A stretch of DNA of 10,304 nt from contig JAADEQ010000148.1 of assembly GCA_013153345.1 (NCBI GenBank), forward strand, positions 1 to 10,304, written 5' to 3'. Position numbers and translations under genes: made by a program. Source of the DNA: Campylobacterota bacterium. GTDB lineage: Bacteria > Campylobacterota > Campylobacteria > Campylobacterales > Sulfurovaceae. The first letter of the stretch is position 1, and each line of letters opens with the position of its first letter. The notes beneath the pieces were generated by a model that worked only from the letters and a program-made list of their open reading frames with translations, did not search any database and was not told the origin of the DNA. Of this stretch, positions 1 to 7,268 are shown piece after piece.

Positions 1-915
1 AATAAAGTTTGTAAATGAAGGGATATACTCAATATTATATTTTTTTGCAAAATCAATATAGCGCCTCATCTGCTCTTTATTAAGAGCAATAGTTTCTTTA
101 ACAAACTCCTTATCTTCTAAAGCATTAATAGCTGCAACTAATGATAGAGTTGTAATATTAAATGGAGGCCTTACTTTATATAAAAGCTCTATTAACTCTT
201 TATTTGCAATTCCATATCCAACTCTCATACCTCCAAGCCCATAAGCTTTAGAAAAGGTTCCAAGATATATCACATTTGGAAAACTAAGCAGCTCTTTTGG
301 TAAGATTTTATACTCATCTTTATCAACATACTCCATATAAGCCCCATCAACAACCACAATTGAATCTTTTGGGGCGCTATTAATAATCTCAAAAACATCA
401 TCTTTTGGCGTGGCATCTCCTGTTGGATTATTTGGAGTGCAAATATAGATAATATCTGGATTTTCTTCTTTAATTTTTTGTTTAAACTCACTTGGAATAT
501 GTTTGTAGCTACTTGTTTTTATAACTTTAGCTCCAAAACTCTTTGCATAAATCTCATACATTGCAAAGGTTACTTTTGAAGTTAAGATAGAAGAGTTCTC
601 ATTTAATCTAATATGAGAGATAAACTCAATTATCTGGTCACTCCCAGCTCCTATTATTATATTTTGTTTATCTATATCAAATCTTTTACAAAGAGCCTCT
701 TTTAGCTCATACATACTATCATCTGGATATAAATAGGCTTTTGAAGCATTATCTTTAATTGCTTTAATAGCTTTTGGAGGGGCCCCTAGGGGATTTTCAT
801 TTGAAGCTAACTTTACCACATCTTCAGGCTTTATTCCAAACTCTCTAACAACCAACTCAATTGGCTTTCCTACCTCATAGGTTTTTATATTATCTAAATA
901 TCTGTTATATATCAT
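1..915 (-). CDS. hisC: Histidinol-phosphate aminotransferase (3'-truncated by window edge)
   Basis: This is a fold-type I PLP aminotransferase that makes histidinol phosphate from imidazole-acetol phosphate and glutamate in histidine synthesis. Related enzymes also transaminate aromatic keto acids. Reading from the ATG at 915 gives 305 in-frame codons up to the window edge, so about 50-60 C-terminal residues are missing compared with the usual 350-370. Visible family motifs are LASNENPLG (36-44), GAGSDQ near 89-94, TPNNPTG near 160-166, the D190/Y193 region, and [14 protein letters not shown] (221-234), whose Lys223 should hold PLP. The terminal Arg that binds the phosphate side lies outside the window. 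The start overlaps the pheA stop by 11 bases, with AAGGAAG just upstream as a ribosome site. Next to pheA, the enzyme could plausibly also complete phenylalanine or tyrosine synthesis; that is inference. Confidence 0.95.
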   Translation of the reverse strand, partial: MIYNRYLDNIKTYEVGKPIELVVREFGIKPEDVVKLASNENPLGAPPKAIKAIKDNASKAYLYPDDSMYELKEALCKRFDIDKQNIIIGAGSDQIIEFISHIRLNENSSILTSKVTFAMYEIYAKSFGAKVIKTSSYKHIPSEFKQKIKEENPDIIYICTPNNPTGDATPKDDVFEIINSAPKDSIVVVDGAYMEYVDKDEYKILPKELLSFPNVIYLGTFSKAYGLGGMRVGYGIANKELIELLYKVRPPFNITTLSLVAAINALEDKEFVKETIALNKEQMRRYIDFAKKYNIEYIPSFTNFI

Positions 916-1972
916 CTGCTTCCTTTACATATGAGCCTAAAAATTTAATTGAGTCTTTATGTTTTTTAAATATATCTTGAATATTCTTATCATCCTTATG
1001 GCCGCTAAACTCTAAAAAAAAGATTGAGGTTCCTCCAACAATATGAGATTTTATCTTAGTTAAATCGATATTATACTTTTTAAAATCAAGCAAAAAATCA
1101 ACAAGTGCGCCGGGGCGGTTTGGAAGTTTTGCTAAAATTGTTGTCTTATCATTTCCACTTGGAGCATTCTCAAAATCGCTTACTATAAAAAAGCGCGTCT
1201 TATTATTCCCCTCATTTTCAATATTTTTATAATGAATTGGCAAATTATACATTTTCGCAGCAACTTCTGAACAAATTGCAGCTGCATTTTTATTCTCTTT
1301 TGCAAGTTGGGCCGCTTTTGCAGTTGATTCAACTGGAATTTGCTCAACATTATCTAGCCCAAAATCCTCTAAAAAGTTGCTACACTGCCCAAAAGCAATA
1401 TCTTTTGAGTAGATTTTTTTAATATCTTTTAGATTCTCACACTCACTTGCAAATACCAAATGAACATCTAACACAACCTCTGCAACAATCTTTAAGTTAT
1501 AATCACTCAAACAGCTAATGGTATCTCCAACCATCCCATTTGAGCTATTCTCAATTGGCACAACACCAAACTTAACTTTACCTCCAGCAACCTCTCTAAA
1601 AACCCCTTTAATAGTTGAGATTGGAATATACTCACTTAATGCTCCAAATCGCTGCTCTGCAGCTTGATGAGTAAAGCTTGCTTCTGGCCCAAGATATGCA
1701 ATTTTTTGAGGCTTTTCATAGTTTCTTGAGACTGCAATAATCTCTAAAAAGATTGCCTCAATTGCATCATCACTAAGTAGTCCCTTTTTCTCTTTATTTA
1801 TTTTTTTTAGGCGCTCAAGAATCTCTTTTTCTCTCTCAGGCCTATAAATTGGAGCATTTGTCTTATTTTTTAACTCCCCAATTAAATGAACATACTCTAA
1901 TCTTTCATTAAATAAATCAAGCAGCTTATTATCAATCTCATCAAGCTTTTTTCTAAGCTCTTCTAAATTCAT
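905..1972 (-). CDS. pheA: Bifunctional chorismate mutase / prephenate dehydratase (P-protein)
   Basis: This cytoplasmic 355-residue enzyme converts chorismate to prephenate and then to phenylpyruvate, the phenylalanine branch. Domains in order are an AroQ-type chorismate mutase (about 1-85, with the R/K-rich helix start [16 protein letters not shown]), a prephenate dehydratase (about 90-265) and a C-terminal ACT domain (about 277-350). Dehydratase hallmarks are [13 protein letters not shown] (93-105), VPIENSSNG (138-146), [10 protein letters not shown] and the catalytic TRF at 259-261. In the ACT domain the GALV motif (288-291) is kept. The ESRP motif that binds phenylalanine in E. coli PheA is replaced by KSHI at 308-311, so feedback control may differ. 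The ATG shares a base with the lysA stop (TAATG), indicating translational coupling, and hisC overlaps downstream. The length is normal for the family. Confidence 0.96.
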   Translation of the reverse strand: MNLEELRKKLDEIDNKLLDLFNERLEYVHLIGELKNKTNAPIYRPEREKEILERLKKINKEKKGLLSDDAIEAIFLEIIAVSRNYEKPQKIAYLGPEASFTHQAAEQRFGALSEYIPISTIKGVFREVAGGKVKFGVVPIENSSNGMVGDTISCLSDYNLKIVAEVVLDVHLVFASECENLKDIKKIYSKDIAFGQCSNFLEDFGLDNVEQIPVESTAKAAQLAKENKNAAAICSEVAAKMYNLPIHYKNIENEGNNKTRFFIVSDFENAPSGNDKTTILAKLPNRPGALVDFLLDFKKYNIDLTKIKSHIVGGTSIFFLEFSGHKDDKNIQDIFKKHKDSIKFLGSYVKEADDI

Positions 1973-3189
1973 TATCTATCCTTTAAAAACAATCTCTCAT
2001 TTGCAACAAGCTCATCAAACTCCTCTCTTTTTCTAATTAACCTACACTCTCCCTCTTCACAAGCAACCTCTGCTGCTCTTGGGCGCGTATTATAGTTACT
2101 TGACATTGTAAAGCCATAAGCTCCTGCACTTTTAATAATAATTAAATCTCCACTCTTTAGAGGTGGCAATAAAACATCTTTTGCTAAAAAGTCTCCACTC
2201 TCACAAATTGGTCCAACAATATCAGCTTTAGATAAAGGGCCAGTAGATTTAGTAATTACTTCAATTTGATGGCTTGCATTATATAAAGAAGGGCGCAGCA
2301 AATCATTCATTGCAGCATCTACAATAACAAAGCGTTTATCTTTATTTTTCTTTTCATATAACACTTTTGTTACCAAATAGCCTCCATTTGCTACTAAATA
2401 TCTTCCTGGCTCCATAACAATTGTTAAATCAAGCCCTTTAATTGCCTCTTTTATAGCTTTAGCATACTCTTTTTCATCAATTAGCTCTTCATTATCATAT
2501 CTAACTCCAAGCCCTCCTCCAACATCAAAAAATCTAATATCAATATCAATTGCTCTAAGGCTTCTTACTAAATCTGCAACAATTAAAGCAGCCTCTTTAA
2601 TTGGAGCAAGCTGGGTTAGTTGAGAGCCAATATGAAAATGAATTCCAACAGGATCTAAATTTGGGGAGTTTTTAGCATAGATATACATCCTTTTTGCCAT
2701 ATCAATATCAACCCCAAACTTATTTTCCTTAAGCCCGGTTGAGATATATGGATGGGTTTTAGCATCTACATCTGGATTTACACGAATAGAAATTCTTGCC
2801 TCAACTTCAAGCTCTTTTGCAACTGCTTCTACTCTTTTAAGCTCCGCTTCACTCTCAACATTTATCATTAAAATTTTTGCCTCAAGAGCCTCTTTAATCT
2901 CCTCATCACTCTTGCCAACTCCAGAAAAAATTATCTTATATGGCTTAACTCCAGCAAGCAGCGCTCTTTTTACCTCTCCAATACTAACACAATCTGCTCC
3001 GCTTCCAAGCCTTGCAAAAAGATTAATTACACTTAAATTTGAATTTGCCTTAACTGCATAACAAATTAGCGACTTACTACCCTCAAATGCACTCTTTAAT
3101 CTATTATATTTCTCTTTCATATAGTCAAAATCATACACATATAAAGGTGTGCCATACTTTTTTGCCAACTCTTTAAAATCAATTTTCAT
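1972..3189 (-). CDS. lysA: Diaminopimelate decarboxylase
   Basis: This is a PLP enzyme of the alanine-racemase-like fold III group that decarboxylates meso-diaminopimelate to L-lysine, the last step of lysine synthesis. The 405-residue protein has the usual length. Visible motifs are CYAVKANSN (43-51) with the PLP lysine K47, the SGADCVSIGE segment, GIHFHIGSQ (182-190), the glycine-rich GGGLGV (224-229) for the PLP phosphate, EPGRYLVANGG (260-270), CESGDFLAKD (329-338, with the active-site Cys contributed across the dimer) and GAYGFTMSSNYN (356-367). The ATG at 3189 is preceded by AAGGG. It is the first gene of the lysA-pheA-hisC unit and follows a 171-base leader. In Campylobacter jejuni another small gene lies between lysA and pheA (from memory); here they touch directly as TAATG. 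Confidence 0.97.
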   Translation of the reverse strand: MKIDFKELAKKYGTPLYVYDFDYMKEKYNRLKSAFEGSKSLICYAVKANSNLSVINLFARLGSGADCVSIGEVKRALLAGVKPYKIIFSGVGKSDEEIKEALEAKILMINVESEAELKRVEAVAKELEVEARISIRVNPDVDAKTHPYISTGLKENKFGVDIDMAKRMYIYAKNSPNLDPVGIHFHIGSQLTQLAPIKEAALIVADLVRSLRAIDIDIRFFDVGGGLGVRYDNEELIDEKEYAKAIKEAIKGLDLTIVMEPGRYLVANGGYLVTKVLYEKKNKDKRFVIVDAAMNDLLRPSLYNASHQIEVITKSTGPLSKADIVGPICESGDFLAKDVLLPPLKSGDLIIIKSAGAYGFTMSSNYNTRPRAAEVACEEGECRLIRKREEFDELVANERLFLKDR

Positions 3190-3226
3190 AAAAAACCCTT
3201 ATAAAGAAGTGAAAATTTTAATTGCC

Positions 3227-3268
3227 AATTTAAAATTAAAAACAGCTTTTAAACAGCAATTTTAAATT
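3227..3268. repeat. 11-bp perfect inverted repeat in lysA leader
   Basis: AATTTAAAATT at 3227-3237 is exactly complementary to AATTTTAAATT at 3258-3268, separated by 20 bases that themselves contain two copies of AACAGC. The arms are pure A/T, so RNA pairing would be weak, and chance is a real alternative in such AT-rich DNA. It lies between the candidate lysA promoter and the lysA start, so it would be in the leader RNA. Confidence 0.5.
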
Positions 3269-3304
3269 CTTTCAAAGCGATTTTACCCAAATTTTATAAA
3301 TTTT

Positions 3305-3337
3305 AAAAATATATATTTCGCCTCTCAATTTAGAGGC
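3305..3337 (-). terminator. Hairpin terminator after glsA
   Basis: On the minus strand GCCTCT (3337-3332), a loop AAATTG and AGAGGC (3325-3320) form a perfect 6-bp stem. It is among the most GC-rich stretches of this spacer. It is followed by GAAATATATATTTTT, an interrupted rather than continuous U tract. It lies 24 bases past the glsA stop, the right place to end the rplY-pth-lptF-glsA transcript. The broken U tract suggests termination may be partial. Confidence 0.55.
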
Positions 3338-3360
3338 CAAAAAATGGAAATAAAGAGAAA

Positions 3361-4290
3361 TTAAAAGATAGAGAGGCCTGTATAGGTAGTAAATTTTTCT
3401 AATGCAATTGTTCCTGCATGAGAGTTTCCAAACTCATTAAGTCCAGGGGAAAAGACTGCAATTGAGAGTTTATTTGGAACAACTGCAACAATTCCTCCCC
3501 CAACTCCACTTTTTCCCGGAAGCCCAACATGATAAGCAAACTCCCCACTAGCATCATAATGGCCACAAGTTAACATTACTGCATTAACCCTTTTTGCTTG
3601 AAGCTTTGTTAAAAATCTCTTATTTGTAATTGGGTCTTCTCCGCCAAAAGCTAAAAATAGCATTGCACGAGATAGCTCTTTTGTATTCATCATAATTGCA
3701 CAATGTTTAAAGTAGGTAAATACAACATTTTTAACATCATTCTCAAAATTATTAAAACTCTTCATTAAATTAGCCAAAGCTAAGTTTCTAAACCCATGCT
3801 CCATCTCAGATTTTGCAATAATAGGGTCAAAGGTTATCTCTTTATTTGAGCTTATCTCTCTTACAAAATTTAAAATAACCTCAAGTGTTTTATATTCATC
3901 TTTATAGTAGCTAACTAACATATCTGTAATTACAAGGGCCCCTGCATTAATAAATGGATTTCTTGGTTTTCCATTCTCATACTCAAGCTGCACAAGCGAG
4001 TTAAAAGGATTTCCAGATGGCTCTACTCCAACTCTTTTAAAGATATTATCTTGATATAGATTTAGAGCTTGGGCAAAGGTAAAGACTTTTGAGATACTTT
4101 GAATTGAAAATCTCTTCTCACTATCCCCTACACTATAATTTGACCCATCAGCAAGAGTTATACTCATTGCAAACTGCTCTTTTTTCTCTTTAGCAAGAGC
4201 TGGAATATAGCTTGCAACTTCTCCTTTTTTAAGTTCTGGTTTTATCTCTTTATATATCTTTTCTAAAATCTGCTTATAATCTATTTGCAT
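3361..4290 (-). CDS. glsA: Glutaminase (serine-dependent, beta-lactamase-like fold)
   Basis: This enzyme hydrolyses L-glutamine to glutamate and ammonia. The 309-residue length equals the bacterial GlsA family (E. coli and B. subtilis enzymes are about 310). The active-site S-x-x-K is S65-I-S-K68. Other family blocks are GNPFNSLVQLE (93-103), NPFINAGALV (111-120), Y193 in TYFKHC, GHYDASGEFAYHVGLPGKSGVGGG (within 243-266) and SPGLNEFGNSHAG (281-293). There is no signal peptide, so it is cytoplasmic. The ATG overlaps the end of lptF by 17 bases and is preceded by AAGGAAAAGAG, so it is cotranscribed with lptF; a hairpin terminator follows. It interrupts a gene block that in Campylobacter runs directly from the membrane protein to lysA (from memory), so it looks like a lineage-specific insertion. 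The role could be nitrogen release, glutamate supply or acid buffering; the sequence does not decide. Confidence 0.95.
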   Translation of the reverse strand: MQIDYKQILEKIYKEIKPELKKGEVASYIPALAKEKKEQFAMSITLADGSNYSVGDSEKRFSIQSISKVFTFAQALNLYQDNIFKRVGVEPSGNPFNSLVQLEYENGKPRNPFINAGALVITDMLVSYYKDEYKTLEVILNFVREISSNKEITFDPIIAKSEMEHGFRNLALANLMKSFNNFENDVKNVVFTYFKHCAIMMNTKELSRAMLFLAFGGEDPITNKRFLTKLQAKRVNAVMLTCGHYDASGEFAYHVGLPGKSGVGGGIVAVVPNKLSIAVFSPGLNEFGNSHAGTIALEKFTTYTGLSIF

Positions 4291-5356
4291 CTCTTTTCCT
4301 TTTTATTAACATAAATAGAGTAATTAACCCCAACAATAAAATCACAACAGGCTGTCCAAAATGAGGATTTATTGCCCCATTTAAAGAGAGCATATTAAAG
4401 CTATATAAGATAGCCCAAGTAATTAGAGTAACTCCAATAGAATAGATTATAAATTTAGCCTTATTTAAAAATCTCTTATGTATTGGAAGATTTAAAAATA
4501 TCAATATAATTAAAAAAGGGGCAAATAGAGGCATTACTATCTTATTATATAAAGCTGCAACAATTTTAGTATTGCTAATATTTTGTCTATTTAGTAGTTT
4601 TAAAGCTCTAAACCCATCATATATACTTAGCCTCTTTCCCTCATATAAAAGCTTAATTACCTTTGGATAGTACCCCTCTAATATCTTTAGACTCTTTTGA
4701 AAACTCTTATCATACCCAACAGGTGCTCCAGCTTTATTATATTTAATCTTTTTAACCTCAACTTCTCTTGCAACCCAATAGTTATTTTGAAACTTTGCAC
4801 TCTTAAAATGAATTAATGAATCAAGCCTCTTTTTATTATTAAAAAGTTTAGAGTAATATAAAGTCCCCTCATAAAATCTCTTCTCCACACTATCAAGCGC
4901 TTTTACATATACAAAGCTATTATTATACTTAAAAAACAAATCATTTAATCTATCTATCTTATTACTCTTACTCAAAATAGCCTTAGCATTAGCATTTGCA
5001 TAGGCAAAATTTGTAAAATCAAGCCCAATAAATAAAAAATATACCCCCAACGATATAGCAATAAATGGCTTTAAGACTGCTAAGGGGTAATATCCAAAAG
5101 AGTAGATTGCAATAAGATAGTTTTTAGTAATAAGTTGATAAAAGCTTGAGATTGCCCCAAAAACTAAAGCCAAAGGATATACAAAAAACAAAAAATCCTC
5201 AAATATATAAAAAAAGTATAAAACCTTTCTATTAAACCCCTCAATTGAGTCAAAGTGTTGAAGCGCATCAATTAAAGTGGCTGAAAATGTTAGAGCAAAA
5301 AGAATAATTAAAAAATTTTTTAAATATATCTTTGAGAGAAAAAAAAATAGTTTCAT
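4274..5356 (-). CDS. LPS export permease, LptF/LptG (YjgP/YjgQ) family
   Basis: This 360-residue inner-membrane protein matches the LptF/LptG permease architecture. Membrane segments lie near 10-30, 47-72 and 94-115. A large soluble stretch follows at about 116-265 (the periplasmic beta-jellyroll), then three more segments near 272-290, 301-320 and 335-352. The segment PLALVFGAISSFYQL (61-75) and the PLFAPFLIILIF helix (276-287) are typical. With LptB it would extract lipopolysaccharide from the outer face of the inner membrane. Whether it is LptF or LptG cannot be decided from this copy alone. A partner permease is expected elsewhere. The start shares a base with the pth stop (TAATG) and has no strong ribosome site of its own, suggesting coupled translation. 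The position directly after pth is shared with Campylobacter and Helicobacter (from memory). Confidence 0.88.
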   Translation of the reverse strand: MKLFFFLSKIYLKNFLIILFALTFSATLIDALQHFDSIEGFNRKVLYFFYIFEDFLFFVYPLALVFGAISSFYQLITKNYLIAIYSFGYYPLAVLKPFIAISLGVYFLFIGLDFTNFAYANANAKAILSKSNKIDRLNDLFFKYNNSFVYVKALDSVEKRFYEGTLYYSKLFNNKKRLDSLIHFKSAKFQNNYWVAREVEVKKIKYNKAGAPVGYDKSFQKSLKILEGYYPKVIKLLYEGKRLSIYDGFRALKLLNRQNISNTKIVAALYNKIVMPLFAPFLIILIFLNLPIHKRFLNKAKFIIYSIGVTLITWAILYSFNMLSLNGAINPHFGQPVVILLLGLITLFMLIKRKRDANRL

Positions 5357-5925
5357 TATATCTGGCTAATATCTCTTTTTGAATATTTTGATTTTAAGAC
5401 CTCCAAATTATCCTCTCTACTCCAAGCTATTGCAACTTTGCTTGCATAATCTATTAGTTTCTCTAAGCTCTCTTGCTCCTCTTTACTAAAATCGCTTAAG
5501 ACATATGAAGCAACTTCACTCTTTCTTTGAGGTCTTCCAATTCCAATTCTTAATCTATTATACTCTTTTGAGATTAATGAGTCAATAGATTTTAAGCCAT
5601 TATGGCCTCCATTTCCCCCACCTCTTTTTATCTTAATGGCTCCAAAAGGCAAATCAATATCATCATGAACTACTAAAATATCTTTTGGCTCAACTTTATA
5701 AAAATTAGCAACACTACTAACACTTTTACCAGAATTATTCATAAAAGTAGTTGGTTTTAAAAGTAAAATATCCCCACTCTTATAGAGCTCGCCAAAAAAT
5801 TTTTTAGAAGATATAGAAGTTGCATTTAGCTCTTTTATTAACTTATCAATAACCAAAAAGCCAATATTGTGACGATTAAGTTGATATGTCGGGCCGGGAT
5901 TGCCCAATCCGACAATAAGCTTCAT
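5356..5925 (-). CDS. pth: Peptidyl-tRNA hydrolase
   Basis: This enzyme cleaves peptidyl-tRNA released from stalled ribosomes to recycle tRNA; it is an essential cytoplasmic monomer. The 189 residues match the family length. GLGNPG (6-11) and the catalytic His19 in NRHNIGF are present. KPTTFMNNSG (57-66) carries the substrate-binding Asn63. VVHDDIDLPFG (85-95) carries Asp88, equivalent to E. coli Asp93. GGGNGGHNGLKSI carries Asn109, equivalent to E. coli Asn114. All known catalytic positions are intact. Both ends are TAATG junctions, with rplY before and lptF after, so it is translated as part of the rplY-pth-lptF chain. The rplY-pth pair is also found in many other bacteria, fitting a shared translation role. 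Confidence 0.98.
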   Translation of the reverse strand: MKLIVGLGNPGPTYQLNRHNIGFLVIDKLIKELNATSISSKKFFGELYKSGDILLLKPTTFMNNSGKSVSSVANFYKVEPKDILVVHDDIDLPFGAIKIKRGGGNGGHNGLKSIDSLISKEYNRLRIGIGRPQRKSEVASYVLSDFSKEEQESLEKLIDYASKVAIAWSREDNLEVLKSKYSKRDISQI

Positions 5926-6461
5926 TATCTAGCTTTAATTACACCACAAACTGATACGTGTGGCTTATCCATTAATTTGCAGTTTTTAGGAGGCTCAATA
6001 TCTCTAATTAAGATTGACTCATTCTTATCTAAATCGCTAACATCTAAAACAATCTTTGCCGGGATATCTTCAATTTTACCTCTAACTCTAATTCTTCTTT
6101 TTGTAATTACTAAAACACCCTTATTTTTAATCCCTTTAGGAACCCCAACAGTCTCAATTGGAACTAAATAGTCACTAACTTCACCTTTTTTAGCCACTCT
6201 TAAATCAACATGTAAAATATCGCCAGTTACTGGGTGTAGTTGATACTCTTGAACCACTACATTAAACTCTTTATCTCCTACCTTTACAGGAAAATCAAGC
6301 TTATCTTTATTTCTTACAGCTCTAATAAAATCACCCTTTTTAAATGCACCATGCACATTATCTACACCCTTAGCGTAAATATTTGCTATTAGATAACCAT
6401 CTCGGCGTAGCTTCTTTGCATCGCTTTTACCGATACTCTCTCTAATAATTCCTTCTAACAT
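5925..6461 (-). CDS. rplY: 50S ribosomal protein L25 (long CTC/TL5 form)
   Basis: This protein binds 5S rRNA in the large ribosomal subunit. At 178 residues it is the long form. An N-terminal L25 beta-barrel (about 1-90, with RRDGYLIANIYAKG and the VVVQEYQLHPVTGDILHVDL block) is followed by the TL5/CTC C-terminal domain (about 95-178, starting VPIETVGVPKGIKNKGVL and containing a conserved PAKIVLDVSDLD-like strand). The short E. coli form lacks this second domain. The ATG at 6461 follows AAGGAAAAGAG at good spacing. It is the first gene after a 173-base non-coding region carrying a likely promoter and is coupled to pth by TAATG. In Helicobacter pylori a transaldolase gene precedes rplY (from memory); here an unidentified gene does. 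Confidence 0.97.
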   Translation of the reverse strand: MLEGIIRESIGKSDAKKLRRDGYLIANIYAKGVDNVHGAFKKGDFIRAVRNKDKLDFPVKVGDKEFNVVVQEYQLHPVTGDILHVDLRVAKKGEVSDYLVPIETVGVPKGIKNKGVLVITKRRIRVRGKIEDIPAKIVLDVSDLDKNESILIRDIEPPKNCKLMDKPHVSVCGVIKAR

Positions 6462-6634
6462 CTCTTTTCCTTAAATAGATTTTGAAGCAAAATAATATCA
6501 AAATAATCTTAAAGCTTATGACTTAAACTACTTTGCTTAACTGCTTAGCTAATAGAGCTTAACAAAAAAATAGACTCAATAACCCTACTAGCTCTAGTAA
6601 TAAAGTACTTTTATAAAACAAAAAGCTTTACAAC
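6462..6634 (-). promoter_or_regulatory. Promoter and leader region of rplY-pth-lptF-glsA
   Basis: This 173-base spacer has no convincing coding frame. On the minus strand an extended -10 element TG-A-TATTAT occupies 6500-6492, about 30 bases before the rplY ATG, giving a leader of roughly 24 bases with an AAGGA ribosome site. No clear -35 box is visible. Upstream are repeated TTAAGC/TAAGC motifs, a short TACTA-GAGC-TAGTA hairpin (minus strand, around 6599-6586) and a T7 run near 6571-6565. That run might act as a weak terminator for the preceding gene, but the hairpin is AT-rich and not adjacent to it. The promoter is inferred from sequence similarity and position. Confidence 0.42.
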
Positions 6635-7258
6635 TTATCCAATCTCTTTTATAATCTCTAACTCTTTAACCCCCAATCTATCTATAATAGCTTTTAACTC
6701 CTCTTTTTTATCATCCTCCATACCTTTAGCCTCGATAATAACCTCAGAGACTCTTATTTCAAACTCCTCTTTTGATAGAGCCCTTTGAACCACAAACTCC
6801 CCAATAAATTTTGCCAAATTGCTACTATCAATCTCTTTTTCTTCTAAAATTTTCACTCCCTCTCTTATTAGCTCATCATTAACCCCATCTACCACACTAA
6901 CTACTGCAATAAACTTTGGCAAAAGCTCCTCAAGTGAAATAGGGGCAGTAGATTTTGCCTTTTGTAAAATATCTCCCTTTTTAGAGAGGCAAAACTCAAT
7001 AAACTTCTCCTTTGGCAATACCAATCTAACAGGAGCTGGCAAAGCCTCATATGCAGTTGAAAGGACCTTTTCTAATGCTGCATCATCCAAATTGGTAGTA
7101 GTTTTAGATAAAAAATTCTTAACCAACATCCCCTCAATCATTGGCCAATATTTATCAATTACTTTGCTACTATCTTTTATTCCACCCAAACTCTCCTCAG
7201 CCTTTGAAGATACCTCACTAACTTTTTGAGTAGCCTTTGAAATCATCTTTTTAAACAT
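6635..7258 (-). CDS. Hypothetical helical protein after lptB (orf207)
   Basis: I do not recognise this 207-residue protein. It is predicted to be soluble: no signal peptide and no membrane span long enough. An N-terminal amphipathic, Lys/Ser-rich stretch (1-32) is followed by helical segments. A distinctive block AYEALPAPVRLVLPKEKFIEFC lies within 69-90. Two later segments (about 118-145 and 172-199) each have a hydrophobic helix, a short DG or KG turn and an acidic helix (VVDGVNDELIREG; IEAKGMEDDKKEELK). This loosely resembles the repeats of TerB-like (tellurite-resistance) domains, but that is only a visual impression. The ATG at 7258 has a strong AAAGGAG site that overlaps the lptB stop region, and the gap is 10 bases, so it belongs to the trpD-tsaE-lptB unit. 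Many relatives have rpoN after lptB instead. Confidence 0.85.
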   Translation of the reverse strand: MFKKMISKATQKVSEVSSKAEESLGGIKDSSKVIDKYWPMIEGMLVKNFLSKTTTNLDDAALEKVLSTAYEALPAPVRLVLPKEKFIEFCLSKKGDILQKAKSTAPISLEELLPKFIAVVSVVDGVNDELIREGVKILEEKEIDSSNLAKFIGEFVVQRALSKEEFEIRVSEVIIEAKGMEDDKKEELKAIIDRLGVKELEIIKEIG

Positions 7259-7268
7259 CTATTCTCCT

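Larger units (their letters stand above)
3190..3360 (-). promoter_or_regulatory. AT-rich leader/promoter region of lysA-pheA-hisC
   Basis: This 171-base spacer between glsA and lysA has no plausible coding frame. On the minus strand, after the glsA terminator, it contains a candidate -10 box TAAAAT at 3285-3280 (5 of 6 matches to TATAAT). No good -35 box is seen, which is common for vegetative promoters in Campylobacterota. The resulting leader would be about 85 bases and contains a perfect 11-base inverted repeat (3227-3237 with 3258-3268). The lysA ribosome site AAGGG lies at the left end. I saw nothing matching the conserved core of a lysine riboswitch, and the leader is too short for one. 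The promoter assignment is inference from position and one hexamer. Confidence 0.35.

Noticed and set aside
270..491. 73-codon minus-strand frame within hisC
   Set aside because: It is out of frame with the clear HisC reading, which runs unbroken from 915 to the window edge with all expected motifs.
1237..1422. 61-codon plus-strand frame within pheA
   Set aside because: It is antisense to the conserved dehydratase domain of PheA, and no ribosome site or family resemblance was seen.
3190..3360. Lysine riboswitch before lysA
   Set aside because: A lysine riboswitch needs roughly 170 or more structured bases. This leader has only about 85 transcribed bases, is extremely AT-rich and shows no matching conserved core.
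5869..6171. 100-codon open frame on the plus strand across the pth/rplY junction
   Set aside because: It lies antisense to two well-identified genes, resembles no family and has low-complexity content typical of a reverse-frame shadow.
6565..6599. Rho-independent terminator after orf207
   Set aside because: The TACTA/TAGTA hairpin is short and AT-rich, and the T run begins about 14 bases after it, so the elements are not adjacent as a terminator requires. Read-through into rplY remains possible.
6819..7229. 136-codon open frame on the plus strand opposite orf207
   Set aside because: It is Ser/Thr-rich with no recognisable pattern, as expected from reading a Glu/Lys-rich helical gene backwards. 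The opposite-strand frame has a strong ribosome site and operon spacing.
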